A stretch of DNA of 44,102 nucleotides from Pseudomonadota bacterium (GCA_022566735.1 JADFIG010000028.1:1-44102); one strand, 5' to 3'; shown: positions 9,400-18,180, counted from the stretch's first letter. Program-made: numbers and translations. Notes: generated by a model from the letters alone, not told the origin.

Positions 9400-10556
9400 G
9401 CGAGCAGCCTTTCCAGGGTGCCGCGATAGATGTCCTTCAAGGGCTCGATGTCGGCCACGCGGACGTGCTCGTCGATCTTGTGGATGCTGGCGTTCACCGG
9501 GCCGAACTCGACCACCTGCGGGCAGATCTGCGCGATGAAGCGGCCGTCCGAGGTGCCGCCCGTGGTCGACAGCTCGGTGGTGACGCCCGTGACCTGCGCG
9601 ATGGCGTCGGCCATGGCGTCGACCAGCGGGCCGCGGCGCGTCAGGAAGGGGCGGCCGCCCAGCGTCCAGTCGATGTGGCAGTCCTGCCCCGGTTGCAGGC
9701 CGTTCTGGCGCAGCACGTCTTCCAGACGCTGCCGCAGCGATTCGGGCGTGGACTCGGTCGAGAAGCGGAAGTTGAAGTCGATGACGACCTCGCCGGGGAT
9801 GACGTTGTTGGCGCCGGTGCCCGCGTGGATGTTCGACACCTGCCAGCTGGTGGGCGGGAAGTGGTCGTTGCCCTGGTCCCAGACGATGCCGACCAGCTCG
9901 GCCAGGGCCGGCGCGACCAGGTGGATGGGGTTCCTGGCCAGGTGCGGGTAGGCGATGTGGCCCTGCACGCCTTGGACGCGCAGCTTGCCCGACAGCGAGC
10001 CGCGGCGGCCGTTCTTGATCATGTCGCCGACCTGGTGGACCGAGGTGGGTTCGCCGACGATGCAGGCGTCCAGGCGCTGGCCTTGCTGCTGCAGCCACTC
10101 GCAGACCTTGACGGTGCCATCGACCGAGGGGCCTTCTTCGTCGCTGGTGACGAGGAAGGCGATGCTGCCCTTGTGCTGCGGGTGGGCCGCGATGAACTCT
10201 TCCGAGGCCACGACCATCGCGGCCAGCGAGGTCTTCATGTCGGCCGCGCCGCGCCCGTACAGCAGGCCGTCGCGGTGGCTGGGCACGAAGGGCGGGGTGC
10301 TCCACTGGTCCAGCGGGCCGGTGGGCACGACGTCGGTGTGGCCCGCGAAGGCCAGCACCGGCGCGCTGGCATCGCTGCCGCGCTTGAGGGCCCACAGGTT
10401 GGTGACGGGGGCATCGGCGGGGCCGAAGCTCAGGGTCTGGCATTCGAAACCCAGGGCCTTCAGGCGCTCGGCCATCAGGGCCTGGCAGCCCTGGTCTTCG
10501 GGCGTGACGGAGCGGCGGGCGATCAGCGCCTCGGTGAGGCGCAGGGTGGCGGTCAT
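9396..10556 (-). CDS. dapE: Succinyl-diaminopimelate desuccinylase
   Basis: DapE removes succinate from N-succinyl-LL-diaminopimelate in the succinylase branch of lysine and peptidoglycan precursor synthesis. The 386-residue M20 metallopeptidase-type protein shows the metal ligands in [19 protein letters not shown] and [16 protein letters not shown] lies near the C-terminus, as in characterised DapE. ATG 10556 ([12 protein letters not shown]) is the natural start; a further upstream in-frame start would overlap pilU. It lies 10 bp after pilU and overlaps prmB, inside an operon with dapC and dapD. Confidence 0.97.
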   Translation of the reverse strand: MTATLRLTEALIARRSVTPEDQGCQALMAERLKALGFECQTLSFGPADAPVTNLWALKRGSDASAPVLAFAGHTDVVPTGPLDQWSTPPFVPSHRDGLLYGRGAADMKTSLAAMVVASEEFIAAHPQHKGSIAFLVTSDEEGPSVDGTVKVCEWLQQQGQRLDACIVGEPTSVHQVGDMIKNGRRGSLSGKLRVQGVQGHIAYPHLARNPIHLVAPALAELVGIVWDQGNDHFPPTSWQVSNIHAGTGANNVIPGEVVIDFNFRFSTESTPESLRQRLEDVLRQNGLQPGQDCHIDWTLGGRPFLTRRGPLVDAMADAIAQVTGVTTELSTTGGTSDGRFIAQICPQVVEFGPVNASIHKIDEHVRVADIEPLKDIYRGTLERLLA

Positions 10557-10566
10557 GTGGACATCC

Positions 10567-11763
10567 TCACAGCCGGGTGGTGCCGAAGCCCGTGGGTTCT
10601 TCGGCATGCACGTCCAGCGTGATCTCGGTGAAAGAAGGGCCGTGGTCCTGCTCTTCGGGCTTGGGAGCCAGCTTGGTCTGCTGGATGGTGGCGTTTTGCA
10701 GGCGCCACATCAGGTTGGTCGGCGAGTCGGCGTGCAGCAGGCCCTCGTCGCGGCTGACGGTGCCTTCCTCGATGAGGCGGGCGATGTCCTGCTCGTAGCT
10801 CTGCGAGCCTTCGGCCATGGACTTCTCCAGGGCTTCCTTGACGCCGCTGAAATCACCGCGCTCGATCATCTCCGACACCAGCTGGGTGTTGAGCAGCACT
10901 TCCACGGCCGGGATGCGCCCACCCGCGTTGGGGCCGGCCTGGGCCTTGAGCAGGCGCTGCGAGACGATGGCCTTGAGGCCCGAGGCCAGGTCGGACAGCA
11001 GGGCGGGGCGGGCTTCCGGCGTGTAGAACGACAGGATGCGGCCCAGCGCGTGGTAGCTGTTGTTGGCGTGCAGGGTGGACAGCACCAGGTGGCCCGACAG
11101 CGCGTAGGACAGCGCCGCGGTCATGGTTTCGCGGTCGCGGATTTCGCCGATCAGGATGCAGTCCGGCGCCTGGCGCAGCGCGTTCTTCAGGCCGATCTGC
11201 AGCGAGTGCGTGTCGCGGCCCACTTCGCGCTGGTTGACGATGGACTTCTTGTTGACGAACAGGAATTCCAGCGGGTCCTCGATGGTGAGGATGTGCCCGG
11301 TCATGTTCTGGTTGCGGTACTCCAGCATGGAGGCCAGCGTGGTGCTCTTGCCGGTGCCGGTGGCGCCCGCCAGGATGATGAGGCCACGCTTTTGCATGAC
11401 CAGGTCCTTGAGCACGTTGGGCACGTTGAGCGTGTCCAGTGCGGGGATGTCCGAAGGGATGTAGCGGAACACCGCCGCCACCGAACCCCGTTGCTTGAAA
11501 GCGCTCAGGCGGAAGATGGCCACGCCGGGGATGGTCAGGCCGAGGTTCAACTCACCGGTTTCGTCCAGCTCTTCCATCTGGCTGGGCGACACCATCTCGG
11601 CCAGCAGCTGCCGGGGCTGAGACGGCGTCAGCACCTGGTCGGTCAACTGCATGATCTGCCCGTTGATCTTGATGAGGATGGGCGTGCGCGCGGACAGGAA
11701 CACGTCCGAGGCCTTTTTCTCGGCCATCAGGCGCAGCACGCGCTCAAGGTTGCCACCGCTCAT
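10567..11763 (-). CDS. pilU: PilT/PilU-type type IV pilus retraction ATPase
   Basis: This hexameric secretion-type ATPase probably powers or assists type IV pilus retraction. The 398-residue protein has Walker [10 protein letters not shown], the aspartate box [10 protein letters not shown], an atypical Walker [10 protein letters not shown] and the histidine box STLHANN. It lacks the long N-terminal domain of PilB assembly ATPases, so it belongs with PilT/PilU. The sequence reads more like PilU, with a C-terminal tail of about 50 residues. A good AGGAG site precedes the ATG. It sits between dapD and dapE in a lysine operon rather than with pilus genes. PilU versus a second PilT cannot be settled by eye. 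Confidence 0.88.
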   Translation of the reverse strand: MSGGNLERVLRLMAEKKASDVFLSARTPILIKINGQIMQLTDQVLTPSQPRQLLAEMVSPSQMEELDETGELNLGLTIPGVAIFRLSAFKQRGSVAAVFRYIPSDIPALDTLNVPNVLKDLVMQKRGLIILAGATGTGKSTTLASMLEYRNQNMTGHILTIEDPLEFLFVNKKSIVNQREVGRDTHSLQIGLKNALRQAPDCILIGEIRDRETMTAALSYALSGHLVLSTLHANNSYHALGRILSFYTPEARPALLSDLASGLKAIVSQRLLKAQAGPNAGGRIPAVEVLLNTQLVSEMIERGDFSGVKEALEKSMAEGSQSYEQDIARLIEEGTVSRDEGLLHADSPTNLMWRLQNATIQQTKLAPKPEEQDHGPSFTEITLDVHAEEPTGFGTTRL

Positions 11764-11817
11764 CCGGATCTCCTGGGGTTGTGTGTGTCAGACGGGCAGA
11801 TCATCTGCGGGGGCCGA

Positions 11818-12642
11818 TCAGGCGCCGCGCAGCAGGTCGTTGATGCTGGTCTTGGAACGCGTTTGCGCATCGACGCGCTTGACGATCACGGCGCAGTACA
11901 GCGAGTACTTGCCATCGGCCGAGGGCAGGTTGCCCGACACCACCACCGAACCGGCGGGGATGCGGCCATAAGAGACTTCGCCCGTGGCGCGGTCGTAGAT
12001 CTTGGTGGACTGGCCGATGTACACGCCCATCGAGATCACCGAGTTCTCTTCCACGATCACGCCTTCGACCACTTCCGAGCGGGCGCCGATGAAGCAGTTG
12101 TCTTCGATGATGGTCGGGTTGGCCTGCAGGGGCTCCAGCACGCCGCCGATGCCCACGCCGCCCGACAGGTGGACGTTCTTGCCGATCTGGGCGCAGGAGC
12201 CGACGGTGGCCCAGGTGTCGACCATGGTGCCTTCGTCGACGTAGGCGCCGATGTTCACGTAGGACGGCATCAGGATCACGTTCCTGGCCTGGAAGGAACC
12301 GCGGCGGGCCACGGCCGGCGGCACCACGCGCACGCCGGTGGCCTTGAGCGCTTCGGCCGACATGCCGGCGTACTTGGTGGGCACCTTGTCGTAGAACTGC
12401 AGGGCGCCGTCGCCCATGGGCACGTTGTCGTTCAGGCGGAAGCTCAGCAGCACCGCCTTCTTGAGCCACTGGTGGGTTTCCCACGCACCGTTGACCTTCT
12501 CGGCCACGCGCAGCTTGCCGGTGTCCAGGGCGTCGATGATGTGGTTGACGGCGTCACGGACTTCGGCGGGGGCGCTGGCGGCGGACAGCTCGGCGCGGTT
12601 GTCCCAGGCTTGGTCGATGGTGGTTTGCAGTGCGTTGCTCAT
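11818..12642 (-). CDS. dapD: Tetrahydrodipicolinate N-succinyltransferase
   Basis: DapD succinylates tetrahydrodipicolinate, committing the pathway to N-succinyl intermediates for meso-diaminopimelate and lysine. The 274-residue protein has the expected family length. An N-terminal helical region is followed by a left-handed beta helix of hexapeptide repeats from about residue 115 ([20 protein letters not shown] through [17 protein letters not shown]). ATG 12642 ([15 protein letters not shown]) matches the family start. It lies 71 bp downstream of dapC and 54 bp upstream of pilU. Confidence 0.97.
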   Translation of the reverse strand: MSNALQTTIDQAWDNRAELSAASAPAEVRDAVNHIIDALDTGKLRVAEKVNGAWETHQWLKKAVLLSFRLNDNVPMGDGALQFYDKVPTKYAGMSAEALKATGVRVVPPAVARRGSFQARNVILMPSYVNIGAYVDEGTMVDTWATVGSCAQIGKNVHLSGGVGIGGVLEPLQANPTIIEDNCFIGARSEVVEGVIVEENSVISMGVYIGQSTKIYDRATGEVSYGRIPAGSVVVSGNLPSADGKYSLYCAVIVKRVDAQTRSKTSINDLLRGA

Positions 12643-12713
12643 GGTGTGTTCTTCGGGGCAAAAAAGGGAGGGGCTGAGGCGGTGGGCTTCAGCGCTGATG
12701 TTGGCAAGGGGCG

Positions 12714-13967
12714 TCAGCGCGGGAAAGACTGGATGAAGGCGCGGATGCGTTCCGCGGCCTCCACGCACTCGTCCACCCCGGCGACCAGGGCCATGCGGAT
12801 GCGGCCGCGGCCCGGGTTGACGCCATGCGCCTCGCGGGCCAGGTAGCTGCCGGGCAGCACCGCGACATTGTATTGAGCCAGCAGCTCGCGGGTGAACCAT
12901 TCGTCGGGACTCAGGCCATCGGTCACCGGCAGGTGGGCCGGCACCTCGGCCCAGAGGTAGAAGCCGGCGTCGGGCAGGGCCACGTTCATGACCTCGGCCA
13001 GCAGGGGCGTGACGCGCTCGAACTTGGCGCGGTAGAGCGCGCGGTTCTCCACCACGTGGGCCTCGTCGTTCCAGGCCGCGACGCTGGCGCGCTGCACGGC
13101 CGGGCCCATGGCGCTGCCGTGGTAGGTGCGGTAGAGCAGGAAGGCCTTCATGATGGCCGCGTCGCCCATCACGAAACCCGAGCGCAGGCCGGGCACGTTG
13201 GAGCGCTTGGACAGGCTGGTCAGCGCGATCAGGTTCTTGAAGTCATGGCGGCCCAGTTGGGCGGCGGCTTCGAGGCCGCCCAGGGGCGCAGCACTTTGCC
13301 CATTCGCGTGCCCTTCGCGGAAATAGATCTCCGAATAGCACTCGTCCGAGGCGATCACGAAGCCGTGGCGGTCGGACAGCTCGAACAGGCGCTGCCATTC
13401 GCTCAGCGGCATCACGGCGCCGGTGGGGTTGCCCGGCGAGCACACGTACAGCAGTTGCGTGGTGGCCCAGACGCTGTCGGGGATGCTGCCCCAGTCGGCC
13501 GCGAAATTGCGCACCGGGTCGGAGTTGGCAAACACCACGCGGGCCCCGGCCAGCAGGGCCGCGCCTTCGTAGATTTGGTAGAAGGGGTTGGGGCAGACCA
13601 CGGCCGGGCCGCCCGCGTCGCGGTGCTGGGTCGGGTCGATGACGGTCTGCGCCAGGGCAAACAGCGCTTCGCGCGAGCCGTTCACGGGCAGGATCTGCGT
13701 GGCGGCGTCCAGCTTCAGGCCATAGCGGCGCTGCACCCAGGCGGCGCAAGCCTCGCGCAGGGCGGGCTCGCCCGCGGTGGCCGGGTAGGCGGCCAGGCCG
13801 TCGAGGGCGGCGGTCAGCGCGTCCTTGATGAAGGCCGGGGTGGGGTGCTTGGGCTCGCCGATGCCCAGGCTGATGGCGCGCAAGGCGGGGTTGGGCGCGA
13901 TGCCGGCGGTCAGGCCGCGCAGGCGTTCGAAGGGGTAGGGTTGCAGGCGCTGCAGCAGGGGGTTCAT
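12714..13967 (-). CDS. dapC: Succinyldiaminopimelate transaminase
   Basis: DapC is the PLP-dependent aminotransferase that makes N-succinyl-diaminopimelate using glutamate as donor. The 417-residue class I/II aminotransferase begins [19 protein letters not shown] and has [12 protein letters not shown]. The PLP-binding lysine is in [15 protein letters not shown], and [10 protein letters not shown] holds the cofactor-contacting Asp/Tyr. It is the first gene of the dapC-dapD-pilU-dapE-prmB-ABC-F unit. Substrate assignment rests on the operon as well as sequence. Confidence 0.94.
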   Translation of the reverse strand: MNPLLQRLQPYPFERLRGLTAGIAPNPALRAISLGIGEPKHPTPAFIKDALTAALDGLAAYPATAGEPALREACAAWVQRRYGLKLDAATQILPVNGSREALFALAQTVIDPTQHRDAGGPAVVCPNPFYQIYEGAALLAGARVVFANSDPVRNFAADWGSIPDSVWATTQLLYVCSPGNPTGAVMPLSEWQRLFELSDRHGFVIASDECYSEIYFREGHANGQSAAPLGGLEAAAQLGRHDFKNLIALTSLSKRSNVPGLRSGFVMGDAAIMKAFLLYRTYHGSAMGPAVQRASVAAWNDEAHVVENRALYRAKFERVTPLLAEVMNVALPDAGFYLWAEVPAHLPVTDGLSPDEWFTRELLAQYNVAVLPGSYLAREAHGVNPGRGRIRMALVAGVDECVEAAERIRAFIQSFPR

Positions 13968-14104
13968 GGGGCGGCATTATCCCAGGGCCGCCGGGCGTGC
14001 CGCGTGGCAGAGGCACGGTGTGTGGCGCGGCGTGTGGCGCATTGCGTCAAACCTGGGTCGGCGTGCGTCAAGACGCCCGGGCGGCGGTCGCGGATGATCC
14101 GGGC

Positions 14105-15034
14105 ATGACTGAGATGCTGCAACCCCTCATGCCCTGGCTGCACAACATCTTCGGTGAGGACGTGGACTGGAAACAGGTCTTCCTGATCGGGATGTCGCCG
14201 CTGTTCCTGCTGGCCTTCATGGCCGAGTTCGTGGTGGAGAGAAAGCGCGGCCATGCCGGCAACTTCTGCTGGAAGGAAATCGTGGCCAACCTCTCGCTGG
14301 GGGCCAGCTACCAGGTCTTCGAAGCCCTGATGTGGCTGCTGCTGACCGGCGGCATCTTCGCCTGGGTCTATGAACACCGCCTGTTCACCATCCCGGTCAA
14401 CGGCTGGACCATCCTGCCGATCTTCGTGGGCACGGAGTTCTGCTACTACTGGTTCCACCGCACCTCGCACCGCGTGCGCTGGTTCTGGGCCGCCCATGTG
14501 CCCCACCACAGCGGCGAAACCATGAACTTCACCACGGCGATGCGCCAGAGCGTGCTCAACGCCTTCGTGGGCACCTTCGTCTTCTACCTGCCGCTGGTGT
14601 GGCTGGGCGTGCCGCCCGCGGTGGTCATGTTCTGCCTGGCGGTGGACCTGGCCTACCAGTACTTCGTGCACACCGAGGCGGTCGGGCGCTTCCCGGCCTG
14701 GTACGAGCATGTGTTCGACACGCCCTCCAACCACCGTGTCCACCATGGCCGCAACCCCGAGTACATCGACAAGAACTACGGTGGGGTGCTGATCCTGTTC
14801 GACCGCTGGTTCGGCACCTATGTCGAGGAGCGCGCCAAGGTCGACTACGGCATCACGCAGCAGATCCGCTCGTACAACTTCCTGGTGCTCAATGTCCACG
14901 AGATGGTGGACATGCTGCGCGATGTCTTCTCGCCCGGGCCTTGGGGCCAGCGCCTCAAGCACCTGGTGATGCCGCCGGACTGGCAGCGCCCGGGGCACAA
15001 GCCGGTGCGCACCTGGGAAACCGAAGGGCGCTGA
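14105..15034 (+). CDS. Sterol desaturase / fatty acid hydroxylase family membrane protein
   Basis: This is a predicted di-iron membrane hydroxylase with an unknown lipid substrate. The 309-residue protein has hydrophobic helices near residues 18-40, 65-85 and 150-180. The superfamily histidine clusters are HRTSH, HVPHH and HRVHHG, with a further histidine in YFVHTEAVG. ATG 14105 (MTEMLQPLMPWL) is chosen because the 36 upstream codons look non-coding. The gene diverges from dapC. Only 8 bp separate its stop from the left end of the IS30 element. Confidence 0.87.
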   Translation: MTEMLQPLMPWLHNIFGEDVDWKQVFLIGMSPLFLLAFMAEFVVERKRGHAGNFCWKEIVANLSLGASYQVFEALMWLLLTGGIFAWVYEHRLFTIPVNGWTILPIFVGTEFCYYWFHRTSHRVRWFWAAHVPHHSGETMNFTTAMRQSVLNAFVGTFVFYLPLVWLGVPPAVVMFCLAVDLAYQYFVHTEAVGRFPAWYEHVFDTPSNHRVHHGRNPEYIDKNYGGVLILFDRWFGTYVEERAKVDYGITQQIRSYNFLVLNVHEMVDMLRDVFSPGPWGQRLKHLVMPPDWQRPGHKPVRTWETEGR

Positions 15035-15042
15035 GGGAGGCT

Positions 15043-15071
15043 GGGCGGTCTCAAATCTGAAGTGCAACACC
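15043..15071 (+). repeat. Left terminal inverted repeat of the IS30 element
   Basis: The 29 bases beginning GGGCGGTCTCAAATC are the exact reverse complement of 16133-16161. Four more matching bases follow after one mismatch (15072). The outermost bases of the element may be one or two shorter. Confidence 0.93.
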
Positions 15072-15088
15072 CGGCCATGTTGAACAGA

Positions 15089-16108
15089 TCAATGGATTGT
15101 GGCCTGAGCCATTTCAGAGGCCCCGTGGATGAGGTCGCGGAAGGCCTGAATGGGGCTGCGCCAGTTCAGCGTCTGGCGCGGCCGGTTGTTCAAAAGGTCA
15201 GCAATCGAGTCGAGCGCAGCTTGGTCATGAACGGACAGGTCCGTGCCCTTTGGAAGCATCTGTCGCAGCAGGCCGTTGGTGTTCTCGCAAGTGCCCCGCT
15301 GCCAAGGGCTGTGCGGGTCACAGAAGTACACGCGCATGTTGGTGGCACGTGCCAGGTCACGATGTCGAACCATCTCCCTGCCCTGGTCGTAGGTGAGCGT
15401 TTGGCGCATCGGTTCAGCGATCTGGTTGAGCTTGAAGGTGAAGGCCGCCAGGGCCGACTCGGCAGTGGCATCGGGCATCTTGGCCAGCAGCACCAAACGG
15501 GTGGTTCGCTCGACCAAAACGCCCACGGCGGACTTGTTGGCGGCGCCCCTGATCAGGTCGCCTTCCCAGTGCCCCGGCATCACCCGATCCGTCACTTCTG
15601 GAGGCCGCAGGTGGATGCTGACCATCTCCGGAATCCGACCGCGCCGATCTTCGCCCGCAGAGCGCGGCTTGCGGCCGCTTCTGCCTTGCCGAAGACACGT
15701 GATCAGGTCCTTGCGCAGCTCACCCTTGGGGTGCGCATAGATGGCGGTGTAGATGGTCTCGTGCGAGACGTGCAGTTCAGGTTTGTCGGGCCACATGATG
15801 CGCAGTGTCTTCGCGATTTGCTGCGGCGACCACAGCCAACCCAGCATGTGCGTGACCAGGGGCCACAGAGGTCCATCGGGATCAAGCTTCGAGGGTGGTC
15901 GGGCCTTGGCGCGCCGCGTGTCGCAACGCGCTTGTGCGTCACGGCAAACGTAGGCTCCACCACTGCAATTGCGCGCCAACTCGCGACTGAGCGTCGATGG
16001 GCTGCGCCCCAAAGCCGATGCGATGCGTCGCAGGGACATCCCCTGCAACTTCATCGCCGCCAGCGCCATGCGCTCTTCGGCTCGCATCTGTTGGAATCTT
16101 CTAGTCAT
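15089..16108 (-). CDS. IS30-family transposase
   Basis: This DDE transposase has 339 residues from ATG 16108, preceded by an AAGGTG ribosome binding site; a GTG at 16114 would add two residues. The N-terminal helix-turn-helix reads MALAAMKLQGMSLRRIASAL and GRSPSTLSREL. The catalytic triad is visible as GHWEGDLI (first Asp), TYDQGREM (second Asp) and GTCENTNGLLRQ (Glu). The length is normal and no frameshift is seen, so the element could be active. Confidence 0.95.
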   Translation of the reverse strand: MTRRFQQMRAEERMALAAMKLQGMSLRRIASALGRSPSTLSRELARNCSGGAYVCRDAQARCDTRRAKARPPSKLDPDGPLWPLVTHMLGWLWSPQQIAKTLRIMWPDKPELHVSHETIYTAIYAHPKGELRKDLITCLRQGRSGRKPRSAGEDRRGRIPEMVSIHLRPPEVTDRVMPGHWEGDLIRGAANKSAVGVLVERTTRLVLLAKMPDATAESALAAFTFKLNQIAEPMRQTLTYDQGREMVRHRDLARATNMRVYFCDPHSPWQRGTCENTNGLLRQMLPKGTDLSVHDQAALDSIADLLNNRPRQTLNWRSPIQAFRDLIHGASEMAQATIH

Positions 16109-16132
16109 CGTCACACCTTACCGGAGGGGCCA

Positions 16133-16161
16133 GGTGTTGCACTTCAGATTTGAGACCGCCC
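16133..16161 (-). repeat. Right terminal inverted repeat of the IS30 element
   Basis: This is the exact 29-base reverse complement of the left repeat. A truncated cassette gene reads from the flank into this repeat and stops inside it at 16144-16146. Confidence 0.93.
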
Positions 16162-16323
16162 TTCGTTGCGAACGTAGGATCCAATATATTTGCAAGGAAT
16201 TTCTACTGTGTAGATCTCTTTGCCATCTACACGTAAAATAATTTTCCCGGTCATGTTGTACACATGCTCCCCGTCGAATGTTCCGATGTGGGTGCCGGTT
16301 GCGTTATAAACTTGCTGCAACAT
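16144..16323 (-). pseudogene. Cassette gene 3, truncated by IS30; beta-flap-like hypothetical protein
   Basis: This small open frame of 59 codons starts at ATG 16323, behind an AGGA ribosome binding site. About 53 native codons remain before it enters the IS30 inverted repeat, where six IS-derived codons lead to a TGA. The protein has an internal repeat of the form VYNxxGxxIG, seen as QVYNATGTHIGTF, HVYNMTGKIILRV, EIYTVE and KYIGSYV. This resembles small repeat-containing beta proteins (4-fold beta flap type), but that assignment is by eye. It lies downstream of attC-A in cassette orientation, so it is the third cassette of the array, with its own attC lost. Confidence 0.62.
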
Positions 16324-16436
16324 AAAAAATCCTGATGAATAGTCTTGTAGCGGTTGCGCTCATGCCTTGTATGCTTAGGCGAAAATGTTTCGTTGGTGCA
16401 TTGCTTTGTGCGCGGCGCTTGCTTTCGTTCGCCGTG

Positions 16437-16554
16437 GCCTAACTACCAAGTTAAGCGACGCCGGAGCACCGAAGGTGCGTAGGGCACCAACACAGGCCAT
16501 GAAAATTCCGAAGGCATGGCCAGTGTTGGCGTCCGCTTGACCGCCCAGTTAGGT
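16437..16554 (-). other. Integron attC recombination site A
   Basis: This 118-bp imperfect dyad is bounded on the plus strand by GCCTAAC (16437-16443) and GTTAGGT (16548-16554). On the minus strand it therefore runs from ACCTAAC (RYYYAAC) to GTTAGGC (GTTRRRY), the integron core-site consensus. The outer 26 bases of each side pair (AAGTTAAGCGACGCC against GGCGTCCGCTTGACC). A nested inverted repeat, AACACAGGCCAT / ATGGCCAGTGTT, lies inside. It belongs to the 125-aa cassette gene at 16686-17063, whose stop is 131 bp upstream. Confidence 0.88.
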
Positions 16555-16685
16555 ACGGCGCGAAGAAGAGGGTGTTGATGAGAATTTAATCCAGACACGG
16601 ATTTTCATAAATATCTGATGTCATTCATGGAGTGCGAGCATTGGGGGCTGTTGCGTGCAAATATTTGTCGATTGGGGTGAGGTTG

Positions 16686-17063
16686 CTATTTGCGCTTTCC
16701 AAGGGAGGGTAGGCCACCTGGTGCGATATTAACCCAGGAATCTGTTGATTTGTCCCATGCGCAGGTTGGATTGGCTGGCTTGGGGCGCATGATCTTTCTG
16801 TGCTTGCCTCCGCGCGAAAACATATCCAATACGCTAATGATTTCCGGGTGGCGATCAATTATGCTTTGAAGCTTCTTCTCTGATGTCGTGTTGCCCTGAA
16901 CCGCTTCAAGCCAAAGTGTGTTTAGTTCAAGTATAGGCACGCCACATCGGCTGACGGCTGCTGCAAGCGATGCTGGAGTGAATGGTTGGGCGCGTAATCC
17001 GATTCTTTTGGTGTCAAACAAGACAGAAGATTCCACCCGGCGATTTTTGGATGACTTTGTCAT
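16686..17063 (-). CDS. Integron cassette gene 2, hypothetical 125-aa protein
   Basis: I do not recognise this protein. It is soluble-looking, rich in Lys and Arg at both ends (MTKSSKNRR at the start, LPSLGKRK at the end), with a central helical region around QGNTTSEKKLQSIIDRHPEI. There is no signal peptide or membrane segment. Codon use is visibly less G+C-rich than in neighbouring chromosomal genes. The gene lies between attC-B and attC-A in the orientation expected of a cassette of about 650 bp (16443-17094). The 131 bp between its stop and attC-A contain no other gene. No clear ribosome binding site precedes the ATG. Confidence 0.72.
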   Translation of the reverse strand: MTKSSKNRRVESSVLFDTKRIGLRAQPFTPASLAAAVSRCGVPILELNTLWLEAVQGNTTSEKKLQSIIDRHPEIISVLDMFSRGGKHRKIMRPKPANPTCAWDKSTDSWVNIAPGGLPSLGKRK

Positions 17064-17088
17064 AGGCTTGGCATAGCTTGATAGGTAG

Positions 17089-17173
17089 GCCTAACTACCA
17101 AGTTCAGGGGCGTCCGCTTGGCGTGGCCGAAGCGCGCACTGGTGAAGGCGCCCCCTGCAACGCACAGTTAGGC
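17089..17173 (-). other. Integron attC recombination site B
   Basis: This 85-bp dyad is bounded by GCCTAAC (17089-17095) and GTTAGGC (17167-17173). The outer arms pair over about 27 bases, with AGTTCAGGGGCG facing CGCCCCCTGCAAC. On the minus strand the last 15 bases, ACTTGGTAGTTAGGC, are identical to the end of attC-A, so both belong to one attC family. It is the attC of the membrane-protein cassette at 17220-17843. Confidence 0.92.
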
Positions 17174-17219
17174 GCTGGTGGATACGCATACTTGGCCAAT
17201 TTTGAGAAACGGGATGAAA

Positions 17220-17841
17220 TTAGCGAGAGGTACTCGCTGCACGGATGCTGGCAAGAAATTTTTTGGCCAACGGATCAATCGGTGGTTTTGTTAATCCTTG
17301 GTGCATGTTGTCAAGGCCTCTCACAACCAAGTATATTCCGGCGGTAAGGAAGACCATGAAGAATGAGATGTCGGTCAATTGAGTGCTGGGGTCGGAGAAC
17401 CGTTGTGCGGCGATGAGGGTGCCGACGGTGGCTTCTGATAGGCTATATACTGCGCGGCATTTCAGCCTAAATGCGAATAGGGCGGCTCCGCCAGCAAGGG
17501 CCAACAAGCCGCCAGTTAATAGTGCTCTTTCTTGCTTCATTTGTGGCAGCCAAAGAAAGCGTAGGACATCACCGATTGTGACTATCGCTGTGTATATCAA
17601 TAAGCCGATAAGCATTGAGCCAAAAATGTGGCCGTGCGTGATTTTGAATCCTGTGTGACCATCTTCATCGGGGTATTTGTCTTGGGCTGTGATAGTCACC
17701 ATGAGCACGAATGCAATGCCTGTTGGCCAAAGCCAGCCATAGAAAAACTCATGCCTTGTTCTGTTGAGGGCGGCGTAGATGGTTGGGCCAAAGAAAAACA
17801 CATTCAGGAGTGCGACCTTTGCTGCGGGGAAAAGAGCTTTC
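17220..17841 (-). CDS. Integron cassette gene 1, hypothetical membrane protein
   Basis: This 207-residue protein has no recognised family. About five hydrophobic segments are visible, around residues 10-27, 38-54, 72-94, 106-127 and 158-177, separated by short charged loops. A soluble C-terminal tail ends the protein. Translation most likely starts at the TTG with bases 17841-17843, which sits behind a good GAGGA ribosome binding site. Codon use is less G+C-rich than the chromosome around it. It lies between the attI-like site and attC-B, making a cassette of about 780 bp (17095-17874). The first cassette is normally the best expressed because it is closest to the integron promoter. Confidence 0.76.
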
Positions 17842-17868
17842 AAAGCAGTCCTCAGGATTGGTTTGTGC

Positions 17869-17900
17869 GCCTAACTGCAATTAGACCAACCGGCCTCATC
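17869..17900 (-). other. attI-like or partial attC integration site (site C)
   Basis: On the minus strand a GTTAGGC core (17875-17869) is preceded by TTGGTCTAATTGCA, directly upstream of cassette 1. No partner RYYYAAC-bearing arm was found on the other side, so it is not a complete attC. Its inner sequence also differs from the ACTTGGTAGTTAGGC shared by attC-A and attC-B. A simple attI-type site is the best reading; a broken attC is the alternative. Confidence 0.55.
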
Positions 17901-17962
17901 GCCTGATGTTTGCCTAAAACGTCCACCCAATTTGGCGTCAGCGTGGCAAGTGGTTGATTTCC

Positions 17963-17994
17963 CTGGGATTTCCCAGCGTGGACGGCGAAATCCC
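17963..17994. repeat. Overlapping inverted repeats near the attI-like site
   Basis: GGGATTTC (17965-17972) and GAAATCCC (17987-17994) form an 8-bp stem with a 14-base loop. The left arm also takes part in a competing hairpin, CTGGGA-TT-TCCCAG (17963-17976). The two structures are mutually exclusive. Function is unknown. Confidence 0.6.
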
Positions 17995-18146
17995 GCTGTT
18001 TTGTCCGTCCCAACAACTGGCTGCCGCCCAGACGTCCTGCCACCCACTGGCCAAGTCACATCAGCCCCCATGTCCGCGCCCAACTGTGTGCATTTGTATC
18101 GTCCTGACTATAACGGGCTCTGTTGACACCGCCAAGCCAGGCATTC

Positions 18147-18180
18147 GGGCGCTTCGTGCCGGGCAAAGGGCACGGCGCCC
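18147..18180. repeat. Imperfect G+C-rich hairpin
   Basis: CGTGCC (18155-18160) pairs with GGCACG (18169-18174) around an 8-base loop. Outer arms GGGCG and CGCCC extend the stem after a small internal bulge. No T-run follows, so it is not a convincing terminator. Confidence 0.45.

Larger units (their letters stand above)
15043..16161. mobile_element. IS30-family insertion sequence
   Basis: This complete-looking element of about 1.12 kb encodes one IS30-type transposase and is bounded by 29-bp perfect terminal inverted repeats. The right inverted repeat interrupts an integron cassette gene. The two flanks (ggct on the left, ttcg on the right) share no convincing short target duplication. This suggests that the array beyond the element was lost by a deletion or recombination next to it. 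Confidence 0.93.

Noticed and set aside
9955..12846. Long plus-strand open frame across dapE, pilU and dapD
   Set aside because: It is the antisense of three clear genes and has no recognisable domain.
15036..16168. Target-site duplication flanking the IS30 element
   Set aside because: Several possible element ends were tried and no flanking direct repeat of two or more bases matched.
16144..17843. Toxin-antitoxin genes in the cassettes
   Set aside because: Such genes are common in cassette arrays, but none of the three proteins shows a known toxin or antitoxin fold.
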